Shown here piece by piece: positions 25,647 to 34,501 of a stretch of DNA of 64,000 nt. Within the stretch, counting starts at the first letter, position 1. Each line of letters opens with the position of its first letter. The notes below the pieces were generated by a model that was not told the DNA's origin, did not search any database, and saw only the letters and a program-made list of their open reading frames with translations. The position numbers were made by a program, and so were the translations under genes. The DNA lies in contig OY970389.1 in the NCBI GenBank assembly GCA_963720235.1, positions 1 through 64,000 of the forward strand. The letters run 5' to 3'. Source of the DNA: JACMLC01 sp963720235 (lineage in GTDB: Bacteria > Acidobacteriota > Blastocatellia > Pyrinomonadales > Pyrinomonadaceae).

Positions 25647-26288
25647 ATGCGACCATGCAGCCGTTTATGCTTAACGACCCTCATTTTAGCTGCGTTGTTC
25701 CTGTCCTCGTTGCTCCCGTCCTCTGGAATTGCCCAACAACCGCCAGAGCAAAGTAATCAAGATGAAGAAAGAGTTGTCGAGAAGTTGTGGCGCAAACCTG
25801 CTCCCTTGGAAGTCATGCAGATAAAGACGGGCAGTGGTAATTTTGCGTTAGGACAAAAATTCGCGGGCGATGACACATGGTTTCAAACAATCTCAGTCGT
25901 CTTAGAGAACACTTCCAACAAAAGAATCATCTACGTTGGAGCAGGTTTTTTATTTCCGCGTCCTCAGGGCGAAGCGGAAAAAGGCCCGCCCTTCTATCAA
26001 CAGGTTTCCTACGGGCGTCATCCGCACGCTCCAATCGAGGGCAATTTGCGAATTCAGCCTTTGTCATTGAAGCCGGACGAAAGAATTACTATCAGCCTTG
26101 CTGATTCATCTACCTCTAGCGGGCAAATTAAAGCTGCCCTGCGCCAACTTAAATACGCGCAGAGCATCAAGCTCATCAAATTAAATCTGGAAGAGATTTA
26201 TTTTGATGACGGTTGGGCATGGGTCGCAGGCACTTGGTTTCGATCTGTGCCGGAGCATAAAGACGACTCTCCGCTTAAAGCATATTAA
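25647..26288 (+). CDS. Secreted hypothetical protein
   Basis: 213 residues with a Sec signal peptide (positive start, hydrophobic 10-28, likely cut near GIAQ-Q at about 34). The mature part is predicted beta-rich, with FQTISVVLENTSNKRIIY (about 86-103) resembling a beta-sandwich domain of exported proteins. No family recognised. GAAAGGAGAT precedes the ATG at good distance. It ends the oxidoreductase block with a 10-base gap to the next small gene; whether it takes part in the pathway is unclear. Confidence 0.65.
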   Translation: MRPCSRLCLTTLILAALFLSSLLPSSGIAQQPPEQSNQDEERVVEKLWRKPAPLEVMQIKTGSGNFALGQKFAGDDTWFQTISVVLENTSNKRIIYVGAGFLFPRPQGEAEKGPPFYQQVSYGRHPHAPIEGNLRIQPLSLKPDERITISLADSSTSSGQIKAALRQLKYAQSIKLIKLNLEEIYFDDGWAWVAGTWFRSVPEHKDDSPLKAY

Positions 26289-26298
26289 AGGATAAGTT

Positions 26299-26739
26299 AT
26301 GACATTAGATGAGATGAAAGAGCGAGCAAAGAGGGAAGTTGAGTCTGCTAATCTTAATAGCACTAATATGAATGTCAACAAGGTATATGAAAACCTTATG
26401 GATGGCACACTTATTACCATTGCTTTCCAAGATAAGTCAGGTAATAAGGAATATAGCCATGTACATTTTCGCGGAGAGCAAATTAGATTTTACCGCTACC
26501 ATTCTGATGTCTTGAATGATGTATCACATTATAAAGAACGCAATATGTTTTTCCGCTTCTTAGAATTTGCTGGCGTGGGAGGATTAATTGCATGCATGAT
26601 GCTTTTTATCTTCACATTGGTTCTAAGCGTGCTGGCATTTTCTAGCACAAATGTAAATCCTTCTATCGTAGAAGTCATAAAACTCTCGTTCACGATTATT
26701 CTTGGCTATTTCTTCGGCCAACTCGCCGGTAAAAAGTAG
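26299..26739 (+). CDS. Hypothetical protein with two C-terminal membrane helices
   Basis: 146 residues. Soluble N-terminal part (1-90) and two hydrophobic segments (about 93-115 and 123-142). AAAGGATAA precedes the ATG by about 7 bases. The gene is visibly more AT-rich than its neighbours and uses codons such as ATA, TTA and AAT more often, which may indicate separate origin. Convergent with the MscS-type gene, 48 bases away. Function not recognised. Confidence 0.65.
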   Translation: MTLDEMKERAKREVESANLNSTNMNVNKVYENLMDGTLITIAFQDKSGNKEYSHVHFRGEQIRFYRYHSDVLNDVSHYKERNMFFRFLEFAGVGGLIACMMLFIFTLVLSVLAFSSTNVNPSIVEVIKLSFTIILGYFFGQLAGKK

Positions 26740-26787
26740 AATATAGAGTTGCTTTGCTTTAAAAGTCTGACACAGAGGATTACAAGA

Positions 26788-28248
26788 CTAGCTGATGCCG
26801 AAAAATCTCTTGACGGCGGCGAGGAGTCCTGCGGATTCCATCGGGTCGGGTTTGGCGTCTTCGGATTTGGCTTTGAGGTCGGCGCGGCGTTCGGCGATGG
26901 TGTGTGTGAGGGCTTCGACTAAATCCGGGTTGGTATCGAAGAGATGCTTCATGGCTTGAAAGCCAATCTCTAAGACTTCCGTTTCCTCTGCGGCGACGAC
27001 GTTGGCCGTGCGCGGCTCGCCTGTGAAGAGAGCCATCTCGCCAAAAAAATCTCCTTCGTTCAGCACAGTCACGGTGCGCGGCGTGCCGTTGTCGTTAATC
27101 TGCACTTTGACCCTGCCTTCGTGAACCACGAACATGCTTGAGCCTTCGTCGCCAGCGCGAATCACTGTCTCGCCGGGAGCGAAGACGCGGCGGATACTAT
27201 TTTTCGCCAGCCGCGCGGTCTCTTCCGCAGAGAGCGGCGCGAAGATGTCCACGGCATTGAGGCGTTCGATAAATTCGCTGCCATCCGTGCGCAGCCCGTC
27301 GGTCTTGCCCTTGCGCTCGACGATGAGCGTGCGCGTCGGGAAAGCAAAGTTGAGGCCCGCGCGGCGGAAGGCGTACCAGATTCGTTGGCGCACGAGCGCG
27401 TCCGTGTCGTTGAATTTGGCGTAATCTTCGAGCCAGTATTTGACTTCGTAATCAACGCTGCTGTCGCCAAAGTTTTTGATACGCACGATGGGCCGAATCT
27501 TCTGCGAGACATTGTCTGCCTCGCGCACGGCCTCGCGCACAACATGTATAGTTTTGGCGGGCGAGTCTGTGTAGAGCGTGTTGAAGAAGACGATGCGCGC
27601 GTTCAGGTTCTCGCGCGGGCAGACCTCTATGGATTCCTTGCCCGCGCTGCTGTTGCTGATGAGCACTATGTGATTGGTAAAGGTGCGAATCTTGATGCCG
27701 CGCCACGTGATGCTCTCGACCACGCCCGTCCATTGTCCGACCGTTATCACATCTCCGACCTGAAAAGGCTTGTCCGCCTGCAAGGAGATGCCCGCGAAGA
27801 GATTGCCGAGCGTGTCCTGCAAAGCGAGACCGATGATGACGCCGAAGATAGTCGAAGTGGCAAAGATTGCCCCTAAATCTGTCGCCGGATAAAAGCGTTT
27901 GAAGAGAATCGCAAAGATAATAATGTAAGCGACAATCGAGAAGGTGTTGCGCACCAGATTCGGAGCTTCATAGCCTTTGCGCAAGCGAAACGCGAAACCG
28001 AAAATCAGACCGTTGACGCCCCTGATGATAATAATGAACAGGAACATCCAGAGGACAATTTTTGTAATCTTAAAGACGTTATCGAAAGAGGAAGCGGCAG
28101 CCGCTTGCATGTCCCTATTCGCCACAGGGTCAACGAAGGAGGCGCGCAAGGAAAGCTCAAAGGAATAGACGAGAAAGAGCAGCAGCGCGACGATGGCTGT
28201 CGCGATTGCGAAGATAACCAGATTTTTCTTTATCCGAGAGACTGGCAT
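26788..28248 (-). CDS. MscS-family channel with C-terminal cyclic-nucleotide-binding domain
   Basis: 486 residues. Hydrophobic segments at about 12-30, 66-85 and 101-145, then the MscS pore and beta domain with ALQDTLGNLFAGISLQ (about 143-158) and FQVGDVITVG (about 163). From about 345 a cNMP-binding domain follows, with FAPGETVIRAGDEG and FGEMALFTGEPRTANV (about 408-423), close to the phosphate-binding cassette consensus. Such fusions form ligand-gated, not only tension-gated, channels (bCNG type). Last gene of a minus-strand ion-transport group. Whether cAMP or cGMP binds is not determined by the sequence. Confidence 0.92.
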   Translation of the reverse strand: MPVSRIKKNLVIFAIATAIVALLLFLVYSFELSLRASFVDPVANRDMQAAAASSFDNVFKITKIVLWMFLFIIIIRGVNGLIFGFAFRLRKGYEAPNLVRNTFSIVAYIIIFAILFKRFYPATDLGAIFATSTIFGVIIGLALQDTLGNLFAGISLQADKPFQVGDVITVGQWTGVVESITWRGIKIRTFTNHIVLISNSSAGKESIEVCPRENLNARIVFFNTLYTDSPAKTIHVVREAVREADNVSQKIRPIVRIKNFGDSSVDYEVKYWLEDYAKFNDTDALVRQRIWYAFRRAGLNFAFPTRTLIVERKGKTDGLRTDGSEFIERLNAVDIFAPLSAEETARLAKNSIRRVFAPGETVIRAGDEGSSMFVVHEGRVKVQINDNGTPRTVTVLNEGDFFGEMALFTGEPRTANVVAAEETEVLEIGFQAMKHLFDTNPDLVEALTHTIAERRADLKAKSEDAKPDPMESAGLLAAVKRFFGIS

Positions 28249-28414
28249 AACAATCAGACTTGCAGCCCATGTGGGCCACCAATGCCGGACGGTTCTTCTT
28301 CAATCAAAAACAGGAAAGCCTCAGAGCTTGTGCGTGCAAGTTTTTACCACTAATCGGGGCGGCTTGGCGAGTGGAAAAATTATTATAGCTCTATAGCTGT
28401 TTGCAATAGCCTTG

Positions 28415-28490
28415 CGCCCTCCCTGACGGTCGGGCTACTGCCCCGATGCTCAACATTAGAGGGGCAGTAGCCCGACCGTCAGGGAGGGCG
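28415..28490. repeat. Perfect 30-bp inverted repeat, 16-base loop
   Basis: Arm 1 (28415-28444) and arm 2 (28461-28490) are exact reverse complements with no mismatch, GC-rich, ending in CTACTGCCCC and GGGGCAGTAG at the loop. It lies 43 bases after the stop of the NRAMP-type gene and 166 bases before the MscS-type gene. No T-run follows on the minus strand and no target-site duplication flanks it. Unlike other elements here, its arms do not consist of tandem words. Confidence 0.95.
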
Positions 28491-28533
28491 TTCCAGATGA
28501 CACTCATTCGCAAGTGACTATTTTACACATCGC

Positions 28534-29853
28534 TTAGCGGCGAAAGAGATTTGGAAAAATCGTCGCCAGTATCAGGATGATTGAGAGAGTCGAGACAACG
28601 ATGGTTGTCAGCCACGCCGCGACATTATAGATGGGGCCGTTTGTGTACTGGCCCATTAGTTCACGCTTGTTAATCAGGCGCAGGATGGCTATCAAAATCA
28701 CAGGCAGCAGCAGGCCGTTAATCACCTGCGTGACAATCAGCACGCGAATCAAAGGCAGTCCCGGTATCATAGCCACGAGCGCGCCGATGGCTATGAGGGA
28801 AGTAAAGATGCCTATAAAAATCGGAGCTTCATGAAAGCTGCGCGAAATGCCTTTTTCAAAACCGAGAGCTTCGCTGATGGAATAAGCTGTCGCCAGTGGA
28901 AGAACGCCCGCCGCCAGCATGGACGCGCCAAACAATCCGATTGCAAACAGCAGTCCTGCATAACGCCCCGCAAGCGGTTCAAGCGCCATCGCAGCATCCG
29001 CCGCAGTCTCAATCTGTATGCCATATCTGTTGAGCGTCGCCGCAGTTGAAATAGTAATGAAGAAAGCGATTGACATGGCGAACAATGTCCCGACAATCAC
29101 ATCCGCGCGCGTCAGACCGTAATCCTCTGTGGTCGTTCCTTTCTCGACCACAGAGGATTGAACGAAGACCTGCATGTATGGCGAGATGGTTGTGCCTATG
29201 ACTGCGACCAGCGTAAAGAGGTATGCGGAGTCAAGATAAAAACTCGGCTTCACAAAACCGCGCGCCACTTCTCCCCACGCGGGCCGCGCCATAAAAGCAG
29301 AGACAATGTAGCCAAAGAAGACCAGCGACATCAGCAGAAAGATGCGCTCGACTCTTTTGTAAGAACCCTTGACCACCAGCCACCAGACGCTGGCCGCCGC
29401 CAGTGGCACAGAGACATAACGCGGCACGCCAAAAATCTCTGTCGCCGCAGCGATGCCGACAAACTCAGAAACAGTCACGCCCGCATTAGCTATAAAGAGC
29501 GCAAGCATCACCAGCGCAGTCCAGCGCACGCCGAATTGCTCGCGTATCAAATCGGCGAGGCCCTTGCCCGTCACCGCGCCCATACGCGCGCACATCTCCT
29601 GCACTAAGGTCAGACTGATTGTGATGGGAATAAAGACCCAGAGAAGTTTGTAGCCGTAATTAGCTCCGACCGAAGCGTAAGTCGCAATGCCGCCCGCATC
29701 GTTACCGGCATTGGCCGCAATCATGCCTGGGCCAAGGATAGCCAGATAAGCAATAAGACCCTTGCGCTGCGCCAGCGTGCGACGCACACCACGAGACGTG
29801 CGCCGCAGAAAGCGACGCCCGGCGTCGCGCACCGCTTCGCGTGATTGGGCCAC
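28534..29853 (-). CDS. NRAMP-family divalent metal transporter, Mg-type site
   Basis: 439 residues, about 11 hydrophobic segments, full-length NRAMP/SLC11 fold. The TM1 D-P-G-N motif of Mn/Fe carriers reads D52-A-G-G55, and the TM6 M-P-H motif reads S224-P-Y226. Loss of the metal-site Asn and Met is what distinguishes the NRAMP-related Mg transporters (NRMT), which bind hydrated Mg. With an MgtE-like sensor gene directly upstream, Mg uptake is more likely than Mn/Fe. Start is GTG at 29853 with GGAG about 10 bases upstream. Experimental substrate is unknown. Confidence 0.88.
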   Translation of the reverse strand: MAQSREAVRDAGRRFLRRTSRGVRRTLAQRKGLIAYLAILGPGMIAANAGNDAGGIATYASVGANYGYKLLWVFIPITISLTLVQEMCARMGAVTGKGLADLIREQFGVRWTALVMLALFIANAGVTVSEFVGIAAATEIFGVPRYVSVPLAAASVWWLVVKGSYKRVERIFLLMSLVFFGYIVSAFMARPAWGEVARGFVKPSFYLDSAYLFTLVAVIGTTISPYMQVFVQSSVVEKGTTTEDYGLTRADVIVGTLFAMSIAFFITISTAATLNRYGIQIETAADAAMALEPLAGRYAGLLFAIGLFGASMLAAGVLPLATAYSISEALGFEKGISRSFHEAPIFIGIFTSLIAIGALVAMIPGLPLIRVLIVTQVINGLLLPVILIAILRLINKRELMGQYTNGPIYNVAAWLTTIVVSTLSIILILATIFPNLFRR

Positions 29854-29876
29854 TTGGAGGGTCTCCGTCCTTCATA

Positions 29877-29973
29877 AGATTTGCGATTTTAGATTTTTGA
29901 TTTGCGATTTGAAGAGCAAGCTGTAGTTAATATTTCTTTCAATCGCAAATCAAAAATCTAAAATCTAAAATTT
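29877..29973. repeat. Word-repeat inverted repeat (AGATTTGCGATTTT family), MgtE-like 3' end
   Basis: Arm 1 (29877-29911) and arm 2 (29941-29973) pair with few mismatches and use the words AGATTT, TTTGATTTGCGATT and their complements, as at 4243-4323. It begins 2 bases after the stop of the MgtE-like gene (minus strand) and ends just ahead of the transporter's leader. Confidence 0.88.
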
Positions 29974-29975
29974 TT

Positions 29976-31217
29976 TTATCCGAAAAGACGCGGCAGACGT
30001 TGCCGCCAACCCTTCGGCAGCAGCATCTCCATCGCATCATCCACAGTGATGATGCCTAAAATGTCTCCCGCTTCATCAAGCACAGGCAGCGCGAGCAGGT
30101 TGTACTCCGCAATCTTTTCCGCGACACCGCGCGCAGCATCATCCGGGTGCGCCGTCTGAAACTCTTCGCGCATCACATCCGCGAGCGGCGCATCCGGCGC
30201 GGCGAGGATGAGCGAACGAAGCGCGATAACGCCGCAGAGCTTCCACGAATTTTCCTCTTCGACGACGTAGAGGTAATAAATCATGTTCGGCGTTTCGGCC
30301 ATCTCGCGTAAGCGAGCAAGCGCCTCGCCCACAGTCAGCTTGCGCGGCAACGTGACAAACTCCGTCGTCATCAATCCGCCAGCCGTGTCGTCTTCATAAG
30401 GCAACAGCTCCGCGACATCCGCCTGCTCTTCTGTCTCCATACGCTTGAGCAGGTCTTCGGCCTTCTCTTCCGGCAAGTCGCCTAAAACATCCGCGGCCTC
30501 GTCCGGCGACATCCACTCTAAAATATCTGCGGCGCGCTCTTCATCCATATCACTGATGATGCGCGCCTGGTCTTCCGCAGACATCTCTTCGAGAGTCTCC
30601 GCAGCCGTCTCGTCATCAAGCGATTCGACTATCTCCGAGCCGTGATGATAAGAGAGAGCTTCGGCCAGCCGCGCTATCTCCACAGGATGAAGTCGCGCCA
30701 GCTTGTCTCTCGAAGATTTCAACTGCACTGTCGCGGCATCCGTCGCTAAGTAGCCGACATCGGCCCAGTCAATCACTTCGACCGGACGACTCGTGCCGAT
30801 AAAATTCTGCGGCGTCAGTCGCCGCCACAAACCTTGCAGGCTCACATCCGCGCCCGTCACGCGCCACTCGTTCGCAACATCTATCAACTGCACATCATTG
30901 ACGCGCACCACGCGCTTGCCGTCCACATCTATAAGTTGCTTATCGAGCACATCTCGCGCCAGAAGCACCTCGCCCTCGCGCCGCGCGAAGGGGCGCAGGT
31001 CTAGTATGTCGGAGTTGAGTTGCGCGCCGCGCTCGCCGAAATCCTTGATGCGCCAGCGCGGCATAAAAAAATCTCTCCGCCAATAACGCGCGACAAGACC
31101 CGTCACGGGCGGATGGTCTTCCTCGCCCAGACGCACAATCACATCTTTAATCGTCGCCACACGCTCACCTTCAAGGTCGTGTATGGGACGACCCAGCACT
31201 TGCGACAGATACAGCAT
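29976..31217 (-). CDS. Soluble MgtE-like protein: PRC barrels, MgtE N-domain, CBS pair
   Basis: 413 residues, no membrane segment. N-terminal PRC-barrel-like repeats (about 1-150), an MgtE N-terminal superhelix (about 175-280, with repeated LxxMSxEDxA / LEWMSPDEAADVL units) and two CBS domains (about 285-400). In MgtE these cytosolic parts bind Mg and close the channel; the channel domain is absent here, the protein ending at RLFG. The next gene downstream on the same strand is an NRAMP-type carrier, so this is probably its detached Mg-sensing regulator. That pairing is inferred from position and family. Confidence 0.88.
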   Translation of the reverse strand: MLYLSQVLGRPIHDLEGERVATIKDVIVRLGEEDHPPVTGLVARYWRRDFFMPRWRIKDFGERGAQLNSDILDLRPFARREGEVLLARDVLDKQLIDVDGKRVVRVNDVQLIDVANEWRVTGADVSLQGLWRRLTPQNFIGTSRPVEVIDWADVGYLATDAATVQLKSSRDKLARLHPVEIARLAEALSYHHGSEIVESLDDETAAETLEEMSAEDQARIISDMDEERAADILEWMSPDEAADVLGDLPEEKAEDLLKRMETEEQADVAELLPYEDDTAGGLMTTEFVTLPRKLTVGEALARLREMAETPNMIYYLYVVEEENSWKLCGVIALRSLILAAPDAPLADVMREEFQTAHPDDAARGVAEKIAEYNLLALPVLDEAGDILGIITVDDAMEMLLPKGWRQRLPRLFG

Positions 31218-31332
31218 CTTTTTCAGGATTCGCGCAACGATTTAACCAGGCGCGTTCGACCCGGATGATAACACGACGAGAAGTCGGCGCACAGCCTGCG
31301 GGTTTTTAGGAAGCTTAAAGTAACTGGCCTGC

Positions 31333-34300
31333 TCAGTCTGACCTGCGGAAAATGTCCTTGATAACTGAAAGCAGCAGTTTGTTACGAACCAGCCACTTAA
31401 AATACTTCTTAAAGGAATTTTCAGAGTTAAGGAGATGCATGAATTTATCATCAAAATTGATTGAGCTAAGTTCTTCGGGCGGCTGGGCCGGCGGGACTTC
31501 AAGAATGACAGGTTTAATCTCCGGCAGCGCAGCTTTATCACTGCTCTTGCGCTTTATTGCACGCAAGTATTCCTTCCTTACCCACTCAGATTCGCTCGCC
31601 GCTTGAGACCAGAAAAGAAGAAACAGGTCGCTCTTATCAATGTAATCGTAGATGAGAGCCTCAAACTCGTCGCCCGGCTTGAGTGTCAGTAAATCCTGAA
31701 AATAATCTACCCCGGAAAGCTCTAACATCTGCACACGTTTGAGCACTTCCCACCGATCTCTCCTCGTATACGAGATGAACACCTGCCGGTAACGAACCAG
31801 AGTGCCGACGCCAACGGGTTGTCTGGTGAGTGCGGTTGTCTCTTCAGGAATTTTGCCGGTGAGCTTGATAATGAACCTGAGATGACCTATCGGGATTGTA
31901 TTCCGGCTCACAGTCAGCATGCCGCCGACGTTTCCCGGTTGGCAATCGGGAGGGACTTTGACGATGAATTGAACCTGTTCGGGTTCACCATTCCATGTGA
32001 CGTTTTGTTCGGGGTTATCAATCTCAAGCCCAGGCATGGACAGATGAAAGGTCAACTCCGTCCCACGCTCAATCCGTTCCTTCGACTTGGCAGCCCCGCG
32101 CCAGATGACACCCGGCTCGGCTGCTTTAGCAATCTCTGCGAGACCCTCGGCTTGTTCAGCAAGGTGTGCGAAGACCTGTACAAGAAAATCTTTACCTATC
32201 TCCGCTTCGGTTGGGGCATAGACGCTGCTGGTGACTTGGTCTGCCGTCCCCACGCCTTTCGCGTGGGAGTTGCCTTCTTCATCTTCATCTTCTTTACGTT
32301 TCTTATTTCCGTAGCCGATGGCCGCGATTCCTCCGAGGAAGACAAAAGGCGAGCTATAAGTGGCGGCTTTGATGTTTGCTTCAGGCGGGCCAATATCCAC
32401 TGGCAATGGTTTTTCAGGCCACTTAACTTTTTGCGGCGGAAGAGTCTCTGAAGTGTTTTTAGACTGCCAAATAACATCCACTTCAAATTCAAACGAAGCC
32501 TTTAGGCCGAAAGTGCCTTCAGGCTTGATTCGCCACTTCCATTGTTGCGGGTCCCCGGTGTAGAGTCGTTTTGAATTATCCGGTTCCGAAGTAATGATTA
32601 ATCCTTTCGGGATAAGTCGGACGACGAGATAGGTATCATAATCTTGTGCGTTTTCGGACAGGACTCTATCGGTCTGTGCTCCGGCAATATAAGGAGCTGC
32701 GCCTACGACTGTGACACTTCCATTGGCATTCTTTACTTGATAAGGTTTTTCTCCACTCTTTTCCACTTGTATTTCAAAAGTAACTTCTGCCGAGGTGTCT
32801 TCCAGGATAATATCCGGGTATTTGACGGTCATCTTATCCCACTCGACGGGCGTTTTTGCAGTGGTCTGGGCCGGTGAGGATGACGGCGACGGCGATGGCG
32901 ACGGACTTGCCGAAGCTTGTGGCGACGGATCGGCGACTGGCGAAGGCGTAACCACAGGACTGCCCATCTCCCAGGTAGGGAAAGTGTTTTGCCCTGATTC
33001 CAGAGATAGGTTTGACCACGTCTGTGTTCCTAAACCAGCCGCTGTTATTTCCAAAACATATTGCGGCCCTTGCGGCAAACCATCAATTCTAAATTTTCCG
33101 TCCTTATCAGTGGAGGCAGACTTCCGTATTTGCCCATCCCTACTTCTGACAACGACAGTAGCTCCTGCAATAGGAACATTCCTATTCTTCACAGTGCCTG
33201 AAATGCTGCCGTACCTTACAGGTTGATAGAACTCTTTAACCATAAGCGTGCAGGAAGCTGTTCTCTGACATTCTGGCGAGACACCACCGACTTCAAGTGT
33301 CGCGGTGATAAAAGTGCCACCTGCAACACCAGTCGTATCAACCGTGATCGAAGGCGTGTCCTGACCGCTGCTGATGGTTCCTGCGGAGACTGTCCAGTTG
33401 TACGTCAGGCTGGCATTCGGATCGCCGCTCACGTTCGCGCTGACGGTTGCCGTCTGACCAACCGTTATAACTTCTGTCGGGCAGGAGATGTAGATTGTCG
33501 GACACGGCGGCACGCAGCATCCCGGCGGCGGCTCAGAGACCGTCACCGTTGTTGAAGAGAAGGACACGCAGCCGCATCCGTCATCAACTTCTACTGTTGC
33601 CGTGTAAGTGCCAGGCTGTGCTCCAGACAAATCCCAACGGACGTTTGCGCCAGTGCCTGTGATGCGCCCCCCGGTAGTCGCGTAGGTATAAAACAGCGGG
33701 TCGCCATCCGGGTCGCGTGCTTTGGTCGTCAACTGTATCTCTGTGGATGCGGAGACGCTGCATTGTCCACTCGTGCCAGGCGAGCACGGCAGAACGATGT
33801 CGTGTGAAGAAGCCGAGAATGTCAAAATCGGCGGCTGGTTCTGAAACGGCTTCTTCTTAAAAAGTCTCGCCAGCCAATTTATTATGCGGCGGATAGGGTT
33901 AGGCTTTTTCGCTTTCTCCGGCGTCGGCGTAGCTGTTGGTTGTGGTGAAGAATCCTGTGTGGTGAGAGAAGCTTGCGGCGCAGAGAACGTCTGTGGCTGA
34001 GACGAGACAGAGTGGCAGACACCGCGAGGCTTATCAGCAGGGCGCGATGTTGGGCTTCTTGTGAGAGTAGAGCTACGAAAAACGTTGGGGGCATGGCGCC
34101 GTAATATCGTGTCGCGTTGCCCGGCTCTCTCACGCGCCCTTTTAGACGGCGAGATCGTAGGAGATGGAGGTGGTTGAGAATCTTCAACCGGCATCGGTGG
34201 CGGGGTGCGTTCGATGCGTTGGTTGCCGGTGAACGTTTTCTCTTCAGGAGAGTAACTGAATGCGTAACCTGCCAGCACGAATGCAAATATCAGCAGGGCT

Positions 34301-34398
34301 ACGCCAAGCAGTATCAGGAACCAAGAGAGATAGCTGTGCCTTGCGCTAGTCCTTCCAATCTTTTTACGCTTCTGAAAAGCGCTTGGAGCCGAGGACAT
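31333..34398 (-). CDS. Membrane protein with Ig-like domains and C-terminal TIR domain
   Basis: 1021 residues. N-terminal transmembrane segment (about 25-48), low-complexity Pro/Ser/Thr stretch, two PKD/Ig-like beta domains (about 189-289 and 293-383), a carboxypeptidase-regulatory-like domain (about 395-465), a Ser-Pro linker (about 483-506), a short hydrophobic segment (about 676-696) followed by Lys/Arg, a beta domain common before bacterial TIRs (about 715-860), and TIR (about 868-1000) starting VFISYTRRD. The TIR keeps W-V-R-K-E943, the catalytic Glu position of NAD-cleaving TIRs. If both hydrophobic segments cross the membrane, sensor domains are outside and TIR inside. GGAG lies 9 bases before the ATG. 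Downstream of a HerA-type gene. Confidence 0.85.
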   Translation of the reverse strand: MSSAPSAFQKRKKIGRTSARHSYLSWFLILLGVALLIFAFVLAGYAFSYSPEEKTFTGNQRIERTPPPMPVEDSQPPPSPTISPSKRARERAGQRDTILRRHAPNVFRSSTLTRSPTSRPADKPRGVCHSVSSQPQTFSAPQASLTTQDSSPQPTATPTPEKAKKPNPIRRIINWLARLFKKKPFQNQPPILTFSASSHDIVLPCSPGTSGQCSVSASTEIQLTTKARDPDGDPLFYTYATTGGRITGTGANVRWDLSGAQPGTYTATVEVDDGCGCVSFSSTTVTVSEPPPGCCVPPCPTIYISCPTEVITVGQTATVSANVSGDPNASLTYNWTVSAGTISSGQDTPSITVDTTGVAGGTFITATLEVGGVSPECQRTASCTLMVKEFYQPVRYGSISGTVKNRNVPIAGATVVVRSRDGQIRKSASTDKDGKFRIDGLPQGPQYVLEITAAGLGTQTWSNLSLESGQNTFPTWEMGSPVVTPSPVADPSPQASASPSPSPSPSSSPAQTTAKTPVEWDKMTVKYPDIILEDTSAEVTFEIQVEKSGEKPYQVKNANGSVTVVGAAPYIAGAQTDRVLSENAQDYDTYLVVRLIPKGLIITSEPDNSKRLYTGDPQQWKWRIKPEGTFGLKASFEFEVDVIWQSKNTSETLPPQKVKWPEKPLPVDIGPPEANIKAATYSSPFVFLGGIAAIGYGNKKRKEDEDEEGNSHAKGVGTADQVTSSVYAPTEAEIGKDFLVQVFAHLAEQAEGLAEIAKAAEPGVIWRGAAKSKERIERGTELTFHLSMPGLEIDNPEQNVTWNGEPEQVQFIVKVPPDCQPGNVGGMLTVSRNTIPIGHLRFIIKLTGKIPEETTALTRQPVGVGTLVRYRQVFISYTRRDRWEVLKRVQMLELSGVDYFQDLLTLKPGDEFEALIYDYIDKSDLFLLFWSQAASESEWVRKEYLRAIKRKSSDKAALPEIKPVILEVPPAQPPEELSSINFDDKFMHLLNSENSFKKYFKWLVRNKLLLSVIKDIFRRSD

Positions 34399-34475
34399 TT
34401 TTAATTCTCCGCTATTAGTGAAGAAGAGAAAATAATAAATATCTTACAAAGCAGACTACCGATAACTTCAGCGAC

Positions 34476-34501
34476 TCTTTAAATCTGATCTTTAAATCTG
34501 A
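34476..34501. repeat. 13-bp perfect tandem repeat at the herA-like stop
   Basis: TCTTTAAATCTGA occurs twice head to tail (34476-34488, 34489-34501). The second copy contains the stop codon and last codons of the HerA-type gene. Probably a small slippage duplication; it leaves the reading frame intact. Confidence 0.8.
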
